The notes: generated from the sequence alone by a model not told the origin. Shown: positions 43,197 to 52,399, counted from the first letter of the stretch. The stretch is DNA of 64,000 bases from an uncultured Hungatella sp. (GCA_947066955.1 CAMTAF010000001.1:1-64000), one strand, 5' to 3'. Program-made: numbers and translations.

Positions 43197-43555
43197 CTTC
43201 TCTCCTGTCTTGAACGGTCCCGATGGTTCTTAACCTTCATTTTAATCCATTTTATCTGCTTTTGCAAGCACTTTAGGACTCTTCGGCTCACCATGTGCTG
43301 ATAGACTGCCATGCCCAGAATCACCCCGCCCACACAGAATCCCCTCAGGCTGCCGTCGTTCTGCTCGTAGAGAAGCAGAAACGTCATAACCCCACAGTAC
43401 AGCCCGTATACAAGATCCTCCATATTCACGGCCCACAGCCTGTGGGGACACAAAAGCCTGAAAACCCTTATACAGTCGTAGACCATCATAAGCCCTGCCC
43501 CCGTGCCGGCGCTCATAAGAAAGAGACGGGCTTCGTAGCGAATGACCATGCTCAT
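43193..43555 (-). CDS. yabQ: Spore cortex biosynthesis protein YabQ
   Basis: A 120-residue membrane protein behind AGGGGGGAT, with about three hydrophobic segments and a basic C-terminal tail (KMKVKNHRDRSRQERR). The features YEARLFLMSAGTGAGLMMVYDCIRVFR and WAVNMEDLVYGLYCG match YabQ. In Bacillus YabQ locates to the membrane around the forespore and is needed for cortex formation. Placed directly after yabP, the usual order. Confidence 0.92.
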   Translation of the reverse strand: MSMVIRYEARLFLMSAGTGAGLMMVYDCIRVFRLLCPHRLWAVNMEDLVYGLYCGVMTFLLLYEQNDGSLRGFCVGGVILGMAVYQHMVSRRVLKCLQKQIKWIKMKVKNHRDRSRQERR

Positions 43556-43565
43556 AGAATCCCCC

Positions 43566-43850
43566 TCACCGGAACAGACGGCTGAACAGGGATTCTCCCG
43601 ACTTGCGGTAAGCTTCGTTGGAGGAATACGCCAGGCTGTCCACGGAACCGTCTATGTCCACCTCCCCTTTTTCCAGGGTCAGGCGGCTCACATGGAGCTC
43701 TTTCCCCTTCATGGTCAGAAGCCCCATATCCGTATCCAGTATCACCTGGCTCTCATCAAACGAAACCACATCCCTGATCCCCGTGATGCTCAAGGCGGAG
43801 CGGTTGTGCATCATCAGCCTGTGGGGTCTTATGCCTGTCTTCTCTTCCAT
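43566..43850 (-). CDS. yabP: Sporulation protein YabP
   Basis: ATG 43850 follows GGGAGGTC, so the longer ORF start is rejected. The 94-residue protein contains HRLMMHNRSALSITGIRDVVSFDE and the LTMKGKELHVSRLTLEKGEVDIDG motif, both characteristic of the YabP/YqfC family. YabP acts with YabQ in spore coat and cortex morphogenesis. Coupled to yabQ (10-base gap). Confidence 0.93.
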   Translation of the reverse strand: MEEKTGIRPHRLMMHNRSALSITGIRDVVSFDESQVILDTDMGLLTMKGKELHVSRLTLEKGEVDIDGSVDSLAYSSNEAYRKSGESLFSRLFR

Positions 43851-43915
43851 CAAAAAAGACCTCCCAATATACTTATATCTCTTTAAGTATATTAGGGGGT
43901 CTGCCGGTTTATTCG

Positions 43916-44155
43916 TCAAATATAACGGTAAAGCTCCTTCGCCTCATCCTTTTTCACGGTCTCCTGGACATCCAGCACTTCCACCTTCACCGAATTGGTG
44001 CCAAACTGAATCTCGATCCTGTCGCCGGCCTTTACATTCAGGGACGCCTTGGCCGGTTTGTCATTCACTAAAACACGTCCCGCGTCGCAGGCCTCGTTGG
44101 CCACGGTGCGCCTCTTGATCAGCCGCGAAACCTTCAAAAACTTGTCTAATCTCAT
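43916..44155 (-). CDS. rqcP: RNA-binding S4 domain protein RqcP
   Basis: A 79-residue S4-domain protein (MRLDKFLKVSRLIKRRTVAN, then GRVLVNDKPAKAS and GDRIEIQFG). This is the RqcP/YabO/Hsp15 group, which stabilises tRNA on the 50S subunit during Ala-tailing of stalled peptides by RqcH. It lies 3 bases after hup and before yabP, the conserved location of yabO in Firmicutes. Confidence 0.93.
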   Translation of the reverse strand: MRLDKFLKVSRLIKRRTVANEACDAGRVLVNDKPAKASLNVKAGDRIEIQFGTNSVKVEVLDVQETVKKDEAKELYRYI

Positions 44156-44158
44156 ATG

Positions 44159-44434
44159 TTATGCGTTTACCAGATCCTTAAGAGCCTTTCCCGGTCTGAA
44201 CTTGGGTGTCTTGGAAGCCGGGATGGTCATAGGCTCCTTGGTCTGTAAGTTCCTTCCTTCTCTCTCTTTTCTCTCCACAACCTCAAAGGTGCCGAAACCT
44301 ACCAGCTGAACCTTCTCTCCTTTTACCAATTCGTCAGAAACAACATCTACAAACGCCTTCAGTGCCTTCTCCGCGTCTTTTTTAGAAATCTCCGCACTCT
44401 CAGCTACTGCTGCGATCAGCTCTGTCTTATTCAT
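44159..44434 (-). CDS. hup: DNA-binding protein HU
   Basis: A 91-residue histone-like protein: MNKTELIAAVAE start, the VQLVGFGTFEVVERKEREGRN arm segment and the PKFRPGKALKDLV end are standard HU signatures. It bends and compacts DNA as a homodimer. It is located between mazG and rqcP. Confidence 0.96.
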   Translation of the reverse strand: MNKTELIAAVAESAEISKKDAEKALKAFVDVVSDELVKGEKVQLVGFGTFEVVERKEREGRNLQTKEPMTIPASKTPKFRPGKALKDLVNA

Positions 44435-44522
44435 GAAATCTTCCTCCTAAATCGACCATGGCAGCCTTCCTGCCTTCTATAAAACAACTGCTCAATTACT
44501 ATATCTTTTTTGCCATGGTTTG

Positions 44523-44903
44523 TCAAGGTCTTTCCGCTTTTTCCTGCGCTTTTATGGCGTTCCACAGCGCCAGCCCCTCCTCCACGGAATTCACCTTCAC
44601 ATCGCCGAACACATGGGGGTGGCGGCGCACCAGCTTGCGGCACAATCCGTCGATCACGTCGTCTATGGTAAAGGCTCCCTCTTCCCTGGCGATCTGGCTG
44701 TTGAGCATCACCTGCAAAAGCACATCCCCCAGCTCCTCGCAGAGATTTTCCATATCCTGGTTGTCCACTGCCTGGTAGACCTCCTGGGCCTCGTCGGCAA
44801 GACATTTTTTCAGGCTCTCGTAGGTCTGGGCCCTGTCCCAGGGGCAGCCTTCCTCAGAGCGGAGCTTTGCGATAATATCCGTCAGATCCTGAAATGAATA
44901 CAT
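44523..44903 (-). CDS. mazG: Single-domain MazG nucleotide pyrophosphohydrolase
   Basis: ATG 44903 follows AGGAGGAAGG; an in-frame ATG 28 codons earlier has no ribosome site and lies in the pgi terminator region. The 126-residue product has EEGCPWDRAQTYESL and EELGDVLLQVMLNSQIA (EExxD-type magnesium site) and RRHPHVFGDV. It hydrolyses nucleoside triphosphates to monophosphates. Classic MazG has two such domains (about 260 residues); this is one domain only, as in many Lachnospiraceae. Confidence 0.9.
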   Translation of the reverse strand: MYSFQDLTDIIAKLRSEEGCPWDRAQTYESLKKCLADEAQEVYQAVDNQDMENLCEELGDVLLQVMLNSQIAREEGAFTIDDVIDGLCRKLVRRHPHVFGDVKVNSVEEGLALWNAIKAQEKAERP

Positions 44904-44942
44904 TTTTGCCTTCCTCCTGAATTTTCCTAAATGGGGCAGCAG

Positions 44943-44976
44943 AAAGGCAGACATGCCCTTCTCAGAGTATGCCTGC
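44943..44976 (-). terminator. Terminator downstream of pgi
   Basis: AAAGGCAG-ACATGC and GTATGC-CTGCCTTT pair with two imperfect positions around a 10-base loop. Runs of T follow on both strands (six on the plus, three on the minus). Confidence 0.65.
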
Positions 44977-45002
44977 CTTTTTTCCATCTCATCTGACCCT
45001 GA

Positions 45003-46583
45003 TCAGATATTCAGCAGGTCGCTGTAGACCTTCAGCGCCCCGTCTGTCTCATGGGCCAGCACTTTCTTGGCCAGCACCTTTCCAAGCTGTACGCCTTCCT
45101 GGTCAAAGCTGTTTACATTCCACACAAATCCCTGGAACATCACCTTATTCTCAAAGTGTGACAGGAGGGCTCCCAAGGTTCTGGGATTCACCTGATCGCC
45201 CACAATGATGCTGGAAGGACGCCCGCCCTCAAAGTTCTTATTGCGGTTCTCATCGGACTTTCCGCAGGCAAAAGCCACGATCTGGGCAGCCACGTTGGCG
45301 CACAGCTTCTGCTGGCTGGTGCTGTCCTGAATCACCACATCCGTGCCGATCTGGCTCTCCTTAAATCCGATAAACTGGAGGGGAACAACCGAGGTGCCCT
45401 GGTGGAGCAGCTGATAGAAGGAGTGCTGCCCGTTGGTTCCCGGCTCGCCGAAGATCACCGGGCCTGTCTGGTAATTCACAGGCTCCCCGAAACGGTTCAC
45501 GCTCTTGCCGTTGGATTCCATGTCAAGCTGCTGCAGATGGGCCGGGAAGCGGTTTAATGCCTGAGAATAGGGCAGAACCGCCGTGCACAGATATCCCAAT
45601 ACATTGCGCTCATAGACGCCGATGAGCGCATCCAGCATGGCAGGGTTCTTGGTCAGCTCTTTATTCTTGGACAGCTTGTCCTCCTCAGCCGCGCCCTCCA
45701 AAAACGCCTCAAACACTTCCGGTCCAAAGGCCAGAGACAGCACGGCGCCGCCCACCGCGGAGCTGGAGGAATACCTTCCGCCGATGTAATCATCCATAAA
45801 GAAAGCCGCCAGATAGTCGTCGCTCTTGGCCAGGGGCGAGGTCTCGCTGGTAACGGTCACCATATGTTTGGAGGGATCCAGCCCGGCGTTCTTTAAGGCA
45901 TCCTTCACAAAGGACTCGTTGGTCAGGGTCTCCAGAGTTGTCCCTGACTTGGAAACAAGAACAAAGAGGGAATGAGCTACATCAATGGAGTTCAAAACAG
46001 CCGCCGCGTCATCCGGGTCCACATTGCTGATGAATCTTGCTTCCATCTTAAGGGTATCGTGCTTTTTCGCCCAGTTCTCAAGAGCCAGATAGATGGCCCG
46101 GGGACCTAAGTCGCTTCCGCCGATGCCGATCTGAACGACCGTGGTAAATTTCTCCCCAGCCCCATTGGTGATCTCACCGGTATGTACCTTTTTGGCAAAC
46201 TCAGCGACCTTTTTCTGCACTCCCACATAGAACTCGCGCTTATCAACGCCGTCCTTCACAACCGCTTCCCCTAACTGCCCGCGGGTCAGATGATGAAGCA
46301 CCAGGCGCTTCTCCCCGGTATTGATGACCTCCCCGTTGTAGAGAGCCTCAAATTTTTCCGCCAGCTGAGCCTCCTCGGCCAGCTTGGCAAGGCCCTCCAG
46401 CACCGCGTCATCTACCTGCTTGGCCGCATAGTTGTAGACCATGCCTTCCGCCATGGGAACGCTGTACTCTTTCACTCGCTGCGCACCGTTCTCCCCGCTC
46501 ATCACTTGAACCAGGTCCACCTTCTCCACCTTCAAAAGCTCCTGGAATGAAGAAAGGGTATCCATATTGTTCCAGTTGACCAT
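45003..46583 (-). CDS. pgi: Glucose-6-phosphate isomerase
   Basis: ATG 46583 has AAGGAGG 8 bases upstream; the ATG at 46589 is too close to it. The 526-residue protein has the PGI motifs IGIGGSDLGPRA (about 150-161), VSKSGTTLETL (about 210), the catalytic Glu in GGRYSSSSAVGG/NGKSVNRFGE (about 290 and 355) and QLGKVLAKKVL near the C-terminus (QxGxxLA..). It interconverts glucose-6-phosphate and fructose-6-phosphate in glycolysis. A single-gene unit upstream of mazG. Confidence 0.95.
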   Translation of the reverse strand: MVNWNNMDTLSSFQELLKVEKVDLVQVMSGENGAQRVKEYSVPMAEGMVYNYAAKQVDDAVLEGLAKLAEEAQLAEKFEALYNGEVINTGEKRLVLHHLTRGQLGEAVVKDGVDKREFYVGVQKKVAEFAKKVHTGEITNGAGEKFTTVVQIGIGGSDLGPRAIYLALENWAKKHDTLKMEARFISNVDPDDAAAVLNSIDVAHSLFVLVSKSGTTLETLTNESFVKDALKNAGLDPSKHMVTVTSETSPLAKSDDYLAAFFMDDYIGGRYSSSSAVGGAVLSLAFGPEVFEAFLEGAAEEDKLSKNKELTKNPAMLDALIGVYERNVLGYLCTAVLPYSQALNRFPAHLQQLDMESNGKSVNRFGEPVNYQTGPVIFGEPGTNGQHSFYQLLHQGTSVVPLQFIGFKESQIGTDVVIQDSTSQQKLCANVAAQIVAFACGKSDENRNKNFEGGRPSSIIVGDQVNPRTLGALLSHFENKVMFQGFVWNVNSFDQEGVQLGKVLAKKVLAHETDGALKVYSDLLNI

Positions 46584-46639
46584 AATCATGTCCTCCTTGG
46601 ATTTTAATAAAATGATTATACTATTAATCGGGCTTTAAT

Positions 46640-47038
46640 TCAAGCTAATTCACAGAATGCCAACGCCTTTACCATTGTTTGTAAATACCAGATCAAAACC
46701 CCCACATAAGGTGTTTTGGGATCCCCCTCCTCCAGAAACGCGTTCAGCATTTCTGCGCAATAAGTATGTAAATATTCGGTATCCACTTTCCCGATCTCAT
46801 GGATCAACGCGTCTAAAGCCGCTTTCCTCCTTCAACCGTTTTTTCACGTTTCCATGACAGACCGCAAATAGATTATCATAATCTAAAGCCTGTCCTACAT
46901 CACGTCCGTCTTTCGGTTCAACAGGTATAAAATGTTCTATCGTTGTTCCCACTATCCCTGGATCTTTATCTTCCCTCGGAATCCTGCTCTCAGCTCTTTC
47001 AGTCCATCCGGTTCGCTCCCCTTTCTTACTTCGATCAT
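46640..47038 (-). pseudogene. Decayed PtuB-like HNH nuclease (TIGR02646-like) of Septu locus
   Basis: The ATG at 47038 overlaps the ptuA-like stop (ATGA) and opens MIEVRKGSEPDGLKELRAG, the N-terminus expected for PtuB/TIGR02646 proteins, before a TAG. The homology then resumes in another frame: RIPREDKDPG, TTIEHFIPVEPKDGRD and ALDYDNLFAVCHGNVKKRL, the HNH core. It stops again, and a third stretch, in yet another frame, gives HEIGKVDTEYLHTYCAEM and PYVGVLIWYLQ, ending at 46640. The CxxC-bearing segment that normally precedes IEHF is missing. At least two frame breaks and one deletion make it a pseudogene. Confidence 0.75.
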
Positions 47039-48345
47039 TTCCGTCCTCCCCGGATTCTCTCCAACTTTAACTTTACCCTATTGGCAGTTACTTCCTTATC
47101 ATGATAATCTCTTTTTCCGTCAATCTCATCCAGGATCTTTTCTGCCCTGTCATACTGCCCGTCATTCAGCAGCGAATAAAACCGGGTGAAAAGCTCCGCA
47201 ATAGCGGGATTACGGTCTGACACGCCCATGATATCTTTCAAAATAGAATTTACATCATTTCCATATATCTCCGCGCCGGTATCCGCTACCTCATACCCCT
47301 CTAACATCACAAGATTCTCACTCTTTGCGCTGCTGATAACCGCCGGCGCATGGGTTGTGACAATAAACTGGACTCTGGGAAAAATCTCCTGCAAATCCCC
47401 AAGAATGCGATGCTGCCATGCAGGGTGCAGATGCAGATCCACCTCATCAATCAGAACAACCCCATCCGTTTTATCAATTACGTCAACTCCCAACTGGGGA
47501 TTCAGCACGGACATGCGATAAGCTATATCCGCGATCAGACTAATCGTACTTTTATATCCATCGCTCAACTGTGGCAGCGGAATGCTCATTTGAATTCCAG
47601 ACTGATCAATATAGCGGCACTCAATCTCATTGGTATCCAGATTATAATCAAATGCCACGCTCTGGTATCCTGTAATACACTCATAACACTTCTGCATTGC
47701 TCTATACACAACCAACAGTTCCGTGGACTCCCTAAGCCCGTCTGAACACTTCTGCATTTTTTGAATAGTTTTCTTTTTAAACCAGTTCATCATCAGCTTA
47801 ATGTTCGCCGTTCCGTCCAGACTGTCAATATAACCATTTGTTTTCGTATTGTCCTTAAAAGCATCCGCTTTCTTTTCTCTATGATAGTCCCACAAACGTC
47901 CGGTACCATAATATGCAATCATCGGAAGCACTAAGGATACATCTCCATCCCGAAGACGTTTTTGGTAGTCTTTTGCAATATCCATCATAGCTTTTGCGTC
48001 TTTTACAGTTGTGCTTCCGTTTTCTCCATTTAAAGACCGCTTCCATGTGATCGATTGTCCATCTATATCGCCTGTAGCCGTTATTTCTACCGGATACTGT
48101 GGCTGAACATCTTCAGAATCCCCCATGCAATACGTTTTTAACCTGGCATCCTTTTTATTAATGCTTATGCCGGCTCGTCCGTCTAATCCTGTGAACATTG
48201 TCCCCAGAGAGACAGCCAGCCCTTCAAGAATAGAAGTTTTCCCGGAGCCGTTATCCCCGACGATTACTGTCAGCTTCTCATGAAAATTCACCTGGATATC
48301 TTCAAAGCATCTGTAATTCTTCAACGTTATACTCTTAATTATCAT
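47035..48345 (-). CDS. PtuA-like AAA ATPase of Septu-type defence locus
   Basis: ATG 48345 has GAGAGGA 6 bases upstream; two in-frame upstream starts are weaker. The 436-residue protein is an ABC/RecF-like ATPase: SITLKNYRCFEDIQVNF, Walker A VGDNGSGKTSILEGLA (about 29-44), the signature-like LPQLSDGYKSTISLIADIAYR, Walker B VVLIDEVDLHLHPAWQ and QFIVTTHAPAVI. This is the architecture of PtuA, which with the HNH nuclease PtuB forms Septu or the effector of some retrons. The gene looks intact but its ptuB partner, starting in the ATGA overlap, is broken. No reverse transcriptase is nearby. GC is lower than in pgi, suggesting acquisition. Confidence 0.8.
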   Translation of the reverse strand: MIIKSITLKNYRCFEDIQVNFHEKLTVIVGDNGSGKTSILEGLAVSLGTMFTGLDGRAGISINKKDARLKTYCMGDSEDVQPQYPVEITATGDIDGQSITWKRSLNGENGSTTVKDAKAMMDIAKDYQKRLRDGDVSLVLPMIAYYGTGRLWDYHREKKADAFKDNTKTNGYIDSLDGTANIKLMMNWFKKKTIQKMQKCSDGLRESTELLVVYRAMQKCYECITGYQSVAFDYNLDTNEIECRYIDQSGIQMSIPLPQLSDGYKSTISLIADIAYRMSVLNPQLGVDVIDKTDGVVLIDEVDLHLHPAWQHRILGDLQEIFPRVQFIVTTHAPAVISSAKSENLVMLEGYEVADTGAEIYGNDVNSILKDIMGVSDRNPAIAELFTRFYSLLNDGQYDRAEKILDEIDGKRDYHDKEVTANRVKLKLERIRGGRK

Positions 48346-48424
48346 TTTATTCCTCTCCATAACACCGCTTCTACCCTTATTATTGTTCAAATCAAAACTC
48401 CACATTCCCAAACATCAAAAAAGA

Positions 48425-49204
48425 TCAGCCAATCTCAAAAGAGAACATCTCATACCTTGCCCTCAAATTATAGTCCACGTTCCTGAACTGAACCTTCCTG
48501 GGGCACCCTGGTTCCAGCCTCAGCTCATGATTATTTTTTCCATTGGTAAAAATCACCTCCCCCTCGTAATCCCTACCCTCAAAAGTCAGGCAAAATCTTA
48601 AAACCGTGTTAAAATCCTCCCACGCCCCTGTCTCAGACACTCGAATAACCTCCTGGTTAAACTCCTCCAGATTCAATATGGCAAGGCAGGTCTTTTCATC
48701 TATTTTCATCTCGGTCCCCAAAAAAGCATCCAGGCAATAAGTGATTGTGTCAGGAATCTTAACCGTAAAAATGGTCACGAAAGGAACATTGTCCCCGTAC
48801 TTCCTGCTCCACCCCACAACCGCTTTTCCGCTCCACTTGACCGTCAGTCTTTCCCCATCCACATCTAGTATCTCGATCGTTCCTTCCCTCACGCTCTCAT
48901 GCTCCTGAACATAAAGAAAGCCGGCTTCCTCATCGTCCTCATTATACTCATCGGTCCATACAAACTTCTCTCCCTTCAATTCCCAGAAGGCATTGGCACG
49001 GGTGTGAAAGCCATTGTTGTGATACAGATGAAGCGACCTCATCTCATATTCTACAGCCTGGTCCTCTGTCCTGGCCTCCACATCAGGAAACAGGACCAGC
49101 TCCATATTCTCATAATGAGCGCCGAGAGATGTCCTGGTGACTTTATAGGTAAGGTCCTTTAACTGAAACTCTCCTTCTGAAACTTTTGGATTGAACAGAT
49201 TCAT
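48425..49204 (-). CDS. Unknown soluble protein, 259 aa
   Basis: A 259-residue acidic protein without signal peptide or membrane segment, beginning MNLFNPKVSEGEF behind GGAGGGAG. It appears mostly beta (alternating aromatic and charged residues, e.g. VRFNTVL- and YEGEVIF-like strands), with no catalytic motif I recognise. It lies alone between the Septu remnant and a secreted protein. Lachnospiraceae carry similar uncharacterised proteins as far as I recall, but I cannot name a family. Confidence 0.6.
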   Translation of the reverse strand: MNLFNPKVSEGEFQLKDLTYKVTRTSLGAHYENMELVLFPDVEARTEDQAVEYEMRSLHLYHNNGFHTRANAFWELKGEKFVWTDEYNEDDEEAGFLYVQEHESVREGTIEILDVDGERLTVKWSGKAVVGWSRKYGDNVPFVTIFTVKIPDTITYCLDAFLGTEMKIDEKTCLAILNLEEFNQEVIRVSETGAWEDFNTVLRFCLTFEGRDYEGEVIFTNGKNNHELRLEPGCPRKVQFRNVDYNLRARYEMFSFEIG

Positions 49205-49223
49205 AGTCTCCCTCCTGATAATT

Positions 49224-49253
49224 GAAAACGGCCCTGAGCTCAGAACCGTTTTC
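49224..49253 (-). terminator. Terminator after secreted protein gene
   Basis: GAAAACGG (49224-49231) and CCGTTTTC (49246-49253) with an inner CTGAGCTCAG palindrome. Lies about 40 bases beyond the stop of the gene at 49291-49905. Confidence 0.65.
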
Positions 49254-49290
49254 CTGCTTTACAGCCCGCTATATAATACCCTCAAAAACC

Positions 49291-49905
49291 TTATCCTTCC
49301 TTCACCGTCCCCACAATCCTCACGTTCCCGCCATCCTTAAACATGCCGGAACAATTATACTTCCACGTTCCCTGCCTCAAAGGAATCTCTTTTGACAAGT
49401 CTCCTGCGCCGATTGTAATCCGCTGTTCCCTTCCATCAGGATCAAACAAAAACAAATCTACAGTTCCCCCCTGAATATCTGAGGTTATGGTTAGGACCAA
49501 TGTCTGATTCTGTCCGGCCTGAAATGAACCGGATTCCGCTATGTTCCTCTGCTCCTCGTGATTTGCCAAATCCAAAACCACATTCCCCCGGACGTCCCCC
49601 ACTGCCTCCTGGGAACCTCCATTGCCAGGAATCAAATCAACTGTATTTTTTTCGCTGTCATAATGAACACCGTATCCCAGCTTTCCAAATATCTCATCCG
49701 CTGGCACGTACAAGCTGGGATTCTCCTCATTGTCCATGGCAACTAAAACCAAAGACTTGGCAAGAGACAGAGGAGAACCATTAAGGGTCATTGTCATATC
49801 ACTTAAGTCAGCAGATTTAATGCCTGTTGCCGCAAATGCTGTTGTCAGTCCCAAAGTTCCCACAAGAATACCTGCCGCGAAACTTTTCATATCAAACCTT
49901 TTCAT
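49291..49905 (-). CDS. Secreted protein with copper-amine-oxidase-like N-terminal domain
   Basis: A 204-residue exported protein. The signal peptide (MKRFDMKSFAAGILVGTLGLTTAFAA) is followed by a stalk-like domain (about 30-95: VPADEIFGKLGYGVHYDSEKNTVDL), resembling the copper amine oxidase N-terminal/stalk-homology domain common in Firmicute surface proteins. A C-terminal beta region (about 125-204) may bind or shield a ligand. The ribosome site is GAAGGAGGG. No catalytic residues are seen; it is likely a cell-envelope protein of unknown role. Confidence 0.7.
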   Translation of the reverse strand: MKRFDMKSFAAGILVGTLGLTTAFAATGIKSADLSDMTMTLNGSPLSLAKSLVLVAMDNEENPSLYVPADEIFGKLGYGVHYDSEKNTVDLIPGNGGSQEAVGDVRGNVVLDLANHEEQRNIAESGSFQAGQNQTLVLTITSDIQGGTVDLFLFDPDGREQRITIGAGDLSKEIPLRQGTWKYNCSGMFKDGGNVRIVGTVKEG

Positions 49906-50139
49906 AAAAATCCCTCCTTCGTTTCTTTTTATTTATTATATCACGGGTAAATGCCTGGTTCAATAACTGTTCAGGAAAAATGCCAAATGTATACGGAATT
50001 GCATCCAAAATGTTTCTATAATATTGACATTCGATTCCGCAATTTCGCATCCCTCAAATACCCTCTCTTCCACATGTCCCATCGTTCTAACCTGTGAGAC
50101 TGAAATTCTTTCGGTTTCCCATCAAAATCTGATATACCA

Positions 50140-51048
50140 CTACGTAAAATCTTTCACAATGGTAATATACTCCCGGGCGTGGTAGGGAAGATAGCTTCCG
50201 CGGCGGAACGCGGCCACAAAATCCACAACCGTGCGGGGAGAACCCACAGAAAAGAAAGAAACATTGTCCAAGGGCTTAATGTGTCTCAAGTGGGATTCTG
50301 TCACAAAGCAGCATCCATATCCTTTAGACACAAGGGCAGCCTCCGCTGTAATATTGCTGGTCTGCAGCTTAATGTTGGGCTCCATATGGTACTCTTTAAA
50401 CAGCTGGTCTGCCACATGCCTGGTCCGCTGGCCGGGAATCTGCATAATAAAAGGCTCTTTCTCAAGAAAACGCAAATCCATCCAAGGGTAATTCAGCCCT
50501 TCCTTTTCCACGCCGCGGCTGACAACCGGGTTTTGGCTTGGCACAAGCAAAAGAAGCTCTTCATGGCCAATAATCTCATAATCAACATCCGGGCTTTTTA
50601 CAGGGAGGTTAAAAAAGGCCAGGTCCGCCTCCCCGCTGATGAGCATATTCTCAAGGGAACTGGAATCTGCTTCTAAGATATTCAGGCGCACATTGGGATA
50701 GAGACTGTTAAAAACAGGGAGGGTGCAGGGAAGCATGTAGGTGCCCCGCATAACCGGAAACGCGATTTTCAGAGAACCCTGGTTGTTTTTTATAATATCC
50801 CCCATCTCCTGGTCCAGTTCTTTTTTCAGGTTCAGAATCTCCGTCGCCTTTTTGACATACCGCTCCCCGGCATAAGTCAGAACAAAGCGATGTCCCAGCT
50901 TACGGAAAAGCTTCTGCCCCAGCTCACTTTCAAAGCGCTGAAGAAATTTGGTCAGCGTCGGCTGCGTCACAAACAGGGAATCCGCCGCTTTTGTAATATT
51001 CTGATATTTCGCGATGGCCAGTACATATGTGAGATCTTTAAAATCCAT
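50140..51048 (-). CDS. LysR-family regulator of the prpF-permease locus
   Basis: ATG 51048 (MDFKDLTYVLAIAKYQNITKAADSL) matches the standard LysR N-terminus; AGGAAGGTGA lies upstream. The helix-turn-helix continues FVTQPTLTKFLQRFESELGQKLF, followed by a two-lobed effector domain (about 90-300). It is divergent from the PrpF/permease genes, separated by 193 bases, and is their probable activator. Its effector is likely the transported polycarboxylate. Confidence 0.9.
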   Translation of the reverse strand: MDFKDLTYVLAIAKYQNITKAADSLFVTQPTLTKFLQRFESELGQKLFRKLGHRFVLTYAGERYVKKATEILNLKKELDQEMGDIIKNNQGSLKIAFPVMRGTYMLPCTLPVFNSLYPNVRLNILEADSSSLENMLISGEADLAFFNLPVKSPDVDYEIIGHEELLLLVPSQNPVVSRGVEKEGLNYPWMDLRFLEKEPFIMQIPGQRTRHVADQLFKEYHMEPNIKLQTSNITAEAALVSKGYGCCFVTESHLRHIKPLDNVSFFSVGSPRTVVDFVAAFRRGSYLPYHAREYITIVKDFT

Positions 51049-51241
51049 AGGGCAGATCACCTTCCTAACTTCTTTTGATCAAGTATACCACAAACTATTC
51101 AATATTGGAATGAAAGCAATGAAAATTATAAATTTCCATTCCGGTCAAATCTGTGCTACCATAAAATTACGAAAACGGTACCGGCGTATCAGCAGGCGGT
51201 TCGGCCAAACTGCCGCAAATAAAAACCTGGAGGATATGGTG

Positions 51242-52399
51242 ATGAGAGAGAAAGACAATGGAATTCTTAAGCTTCCTGTCATGTTGATGCGGGGCGGGAC
51301 CAGCAAAGGAGTGTATATTTTAGAGGACGATCTTCCAAAGAACCGGGATGAATGGGAACCGGTTCTGCTGAGGCTCATGGGAAGCCCGGATAAAAAGCAG
51401 ATCGACGGACTTGGAGGCTCCCAGTCCGTAACCAGCAAAGTGGCGATTGTAAAAAAATCATCCAGGCCCGACGCGGATGTGGATTATACATTCGCCCAGG
51501 TATCTGTGGATAAACCTCTGGTAAGTTATAAAGGAAACTGCGGCAACATCTCTTCCGGGGTGGGCCCGTTTGCCATTGAGCGGGGGCTGATCCAGGCAAA
51601 AGACGGGACAACTCCTGTGCGCATTTTTAATACAAACACAAAAAAAATGATCGTCGCCGATGTAAAAACCAAAGACGGCGGTGTGGAGTATGAGGGCGGT
51701 TTCTCCATCGCGGGTGTCCCCGGAACCGGGTCGCCAATCAAGCTGAAATTCGCGGAACCCTCGGGAACCCTTGGAAACGGCCTTCTTCCAACCGGGAGCG
51801 CGGTGGATGTTCTGGATGTGCCCGGCTTTGGCAAGGTGAAGGTGTCCATCATTGACGCGGCCAATCCCCTGGTCTTTGTGAACGCGAAGGATTTGGGGCT
51901 TTCGGGAAAAGAACTTCCCGATGAATTGAATGCCAGCCAGGAAAAGCTGGATCTCCTTGAAACCATAAGAGGGCTGGCAGCCGTAAAGCTGGGACTGATC
52001 CAGGATTATGCCAGATCTCCATGGGATACGCCGGGGATCCCCAAGATGACGTTCGTCTCTGAGCCGGAGACTTATGTGGCCTCGGACGGCAAGGAGATCC
52101 CAGGAGAAAGCATTGATCTTCTGTCCAGAATGATGTCCATGCAGAAGGCCCATCCCAGTTATGCCATGACCGGCGCCATGTGCACCGCTGCGGCGGCTGT
52201 TGTTCCGGGAAGCGTGGTGAATCAGGCCCTTGGAAGGGGCGCGGATACGCAGTGCATCCGAATCGGGCATCCCGGGGGCATCCTGGAATGCGGCGTTGAT
52301 TATCAGCAAAAAGATCCTGTACCGCATATTGAAGACACCTTTGGTTTCCGCACCGCGAATCTTCTCATGGAAGGGATCGCTCATATCAGGAGGAGGTAA
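51242..52399 (+). CDS. PrpF-family isomerase (aconitate / oxalomesaconate type)
   Basis: ATG 51242 has TGGAGG 8 bases upstream; ORF extensions run through the divergent promoter region. The 385-residue protein has the PrpF signature LMRGGTSKGVYI (about 15-26), DGLGGSQSVTSKVAIV (about 58-73) and GNCGNISSGVGPFAIERG (about 99-116), with the catalytic Cys in NCGN. A C-terminal HPGGILECGVDY follows. PrpF proteins isomerise double bonds in tricarboxylates, e.g. 2-methyl-trans-aconitate or 4-oxalomesaconate. The permease gene starts 5 bases after its stop, and no prpC/D or gallate genes are present, so uptake and isomerisation of trans-aconitate is one option. Confidence 0.85.
   Translation: MREKDNGILKLPVMLMRGGTSKGVYILEDDLPKNRDEWEPVLLRLMGSPDKKQIDGLGGSQSVTSKVAIVKKSSRPDADVDYTFAQVSVDKPLVSYKGNCGNISSGVGPFAIERGLIQAKDGTTPVRIFNTNTKKMIVADVKTKDGGVEYEGGFSIAGVPGTGSPIKLKFAEPSGTLGNGLLPTGSAVDVLDVPGFGKVKVSIIDAANPLVFVNAKDLGLSGKELPDELNASQEKLDLLETIRGLAAVKLGLIQDYARSPWDTPGIPKMTFVSEPETYVASDGKEIPGESIDLLSRMMSMQKAHPSYAMTGAMCTAAAAVVPGSVVNQALGRGADTQCIRIGHPGGILECGVDYQQKDPVPHIEDTFGFRTANLLMEGIAHIRRR

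Noticed and set aside
46640..48345. A retron (Ec78-like) around the PtuA-like ATPase
   Set aside because: No reverse transcriptase or msr/msd-like structure is found on either side; pgi and an unrelated gene flank the locus.
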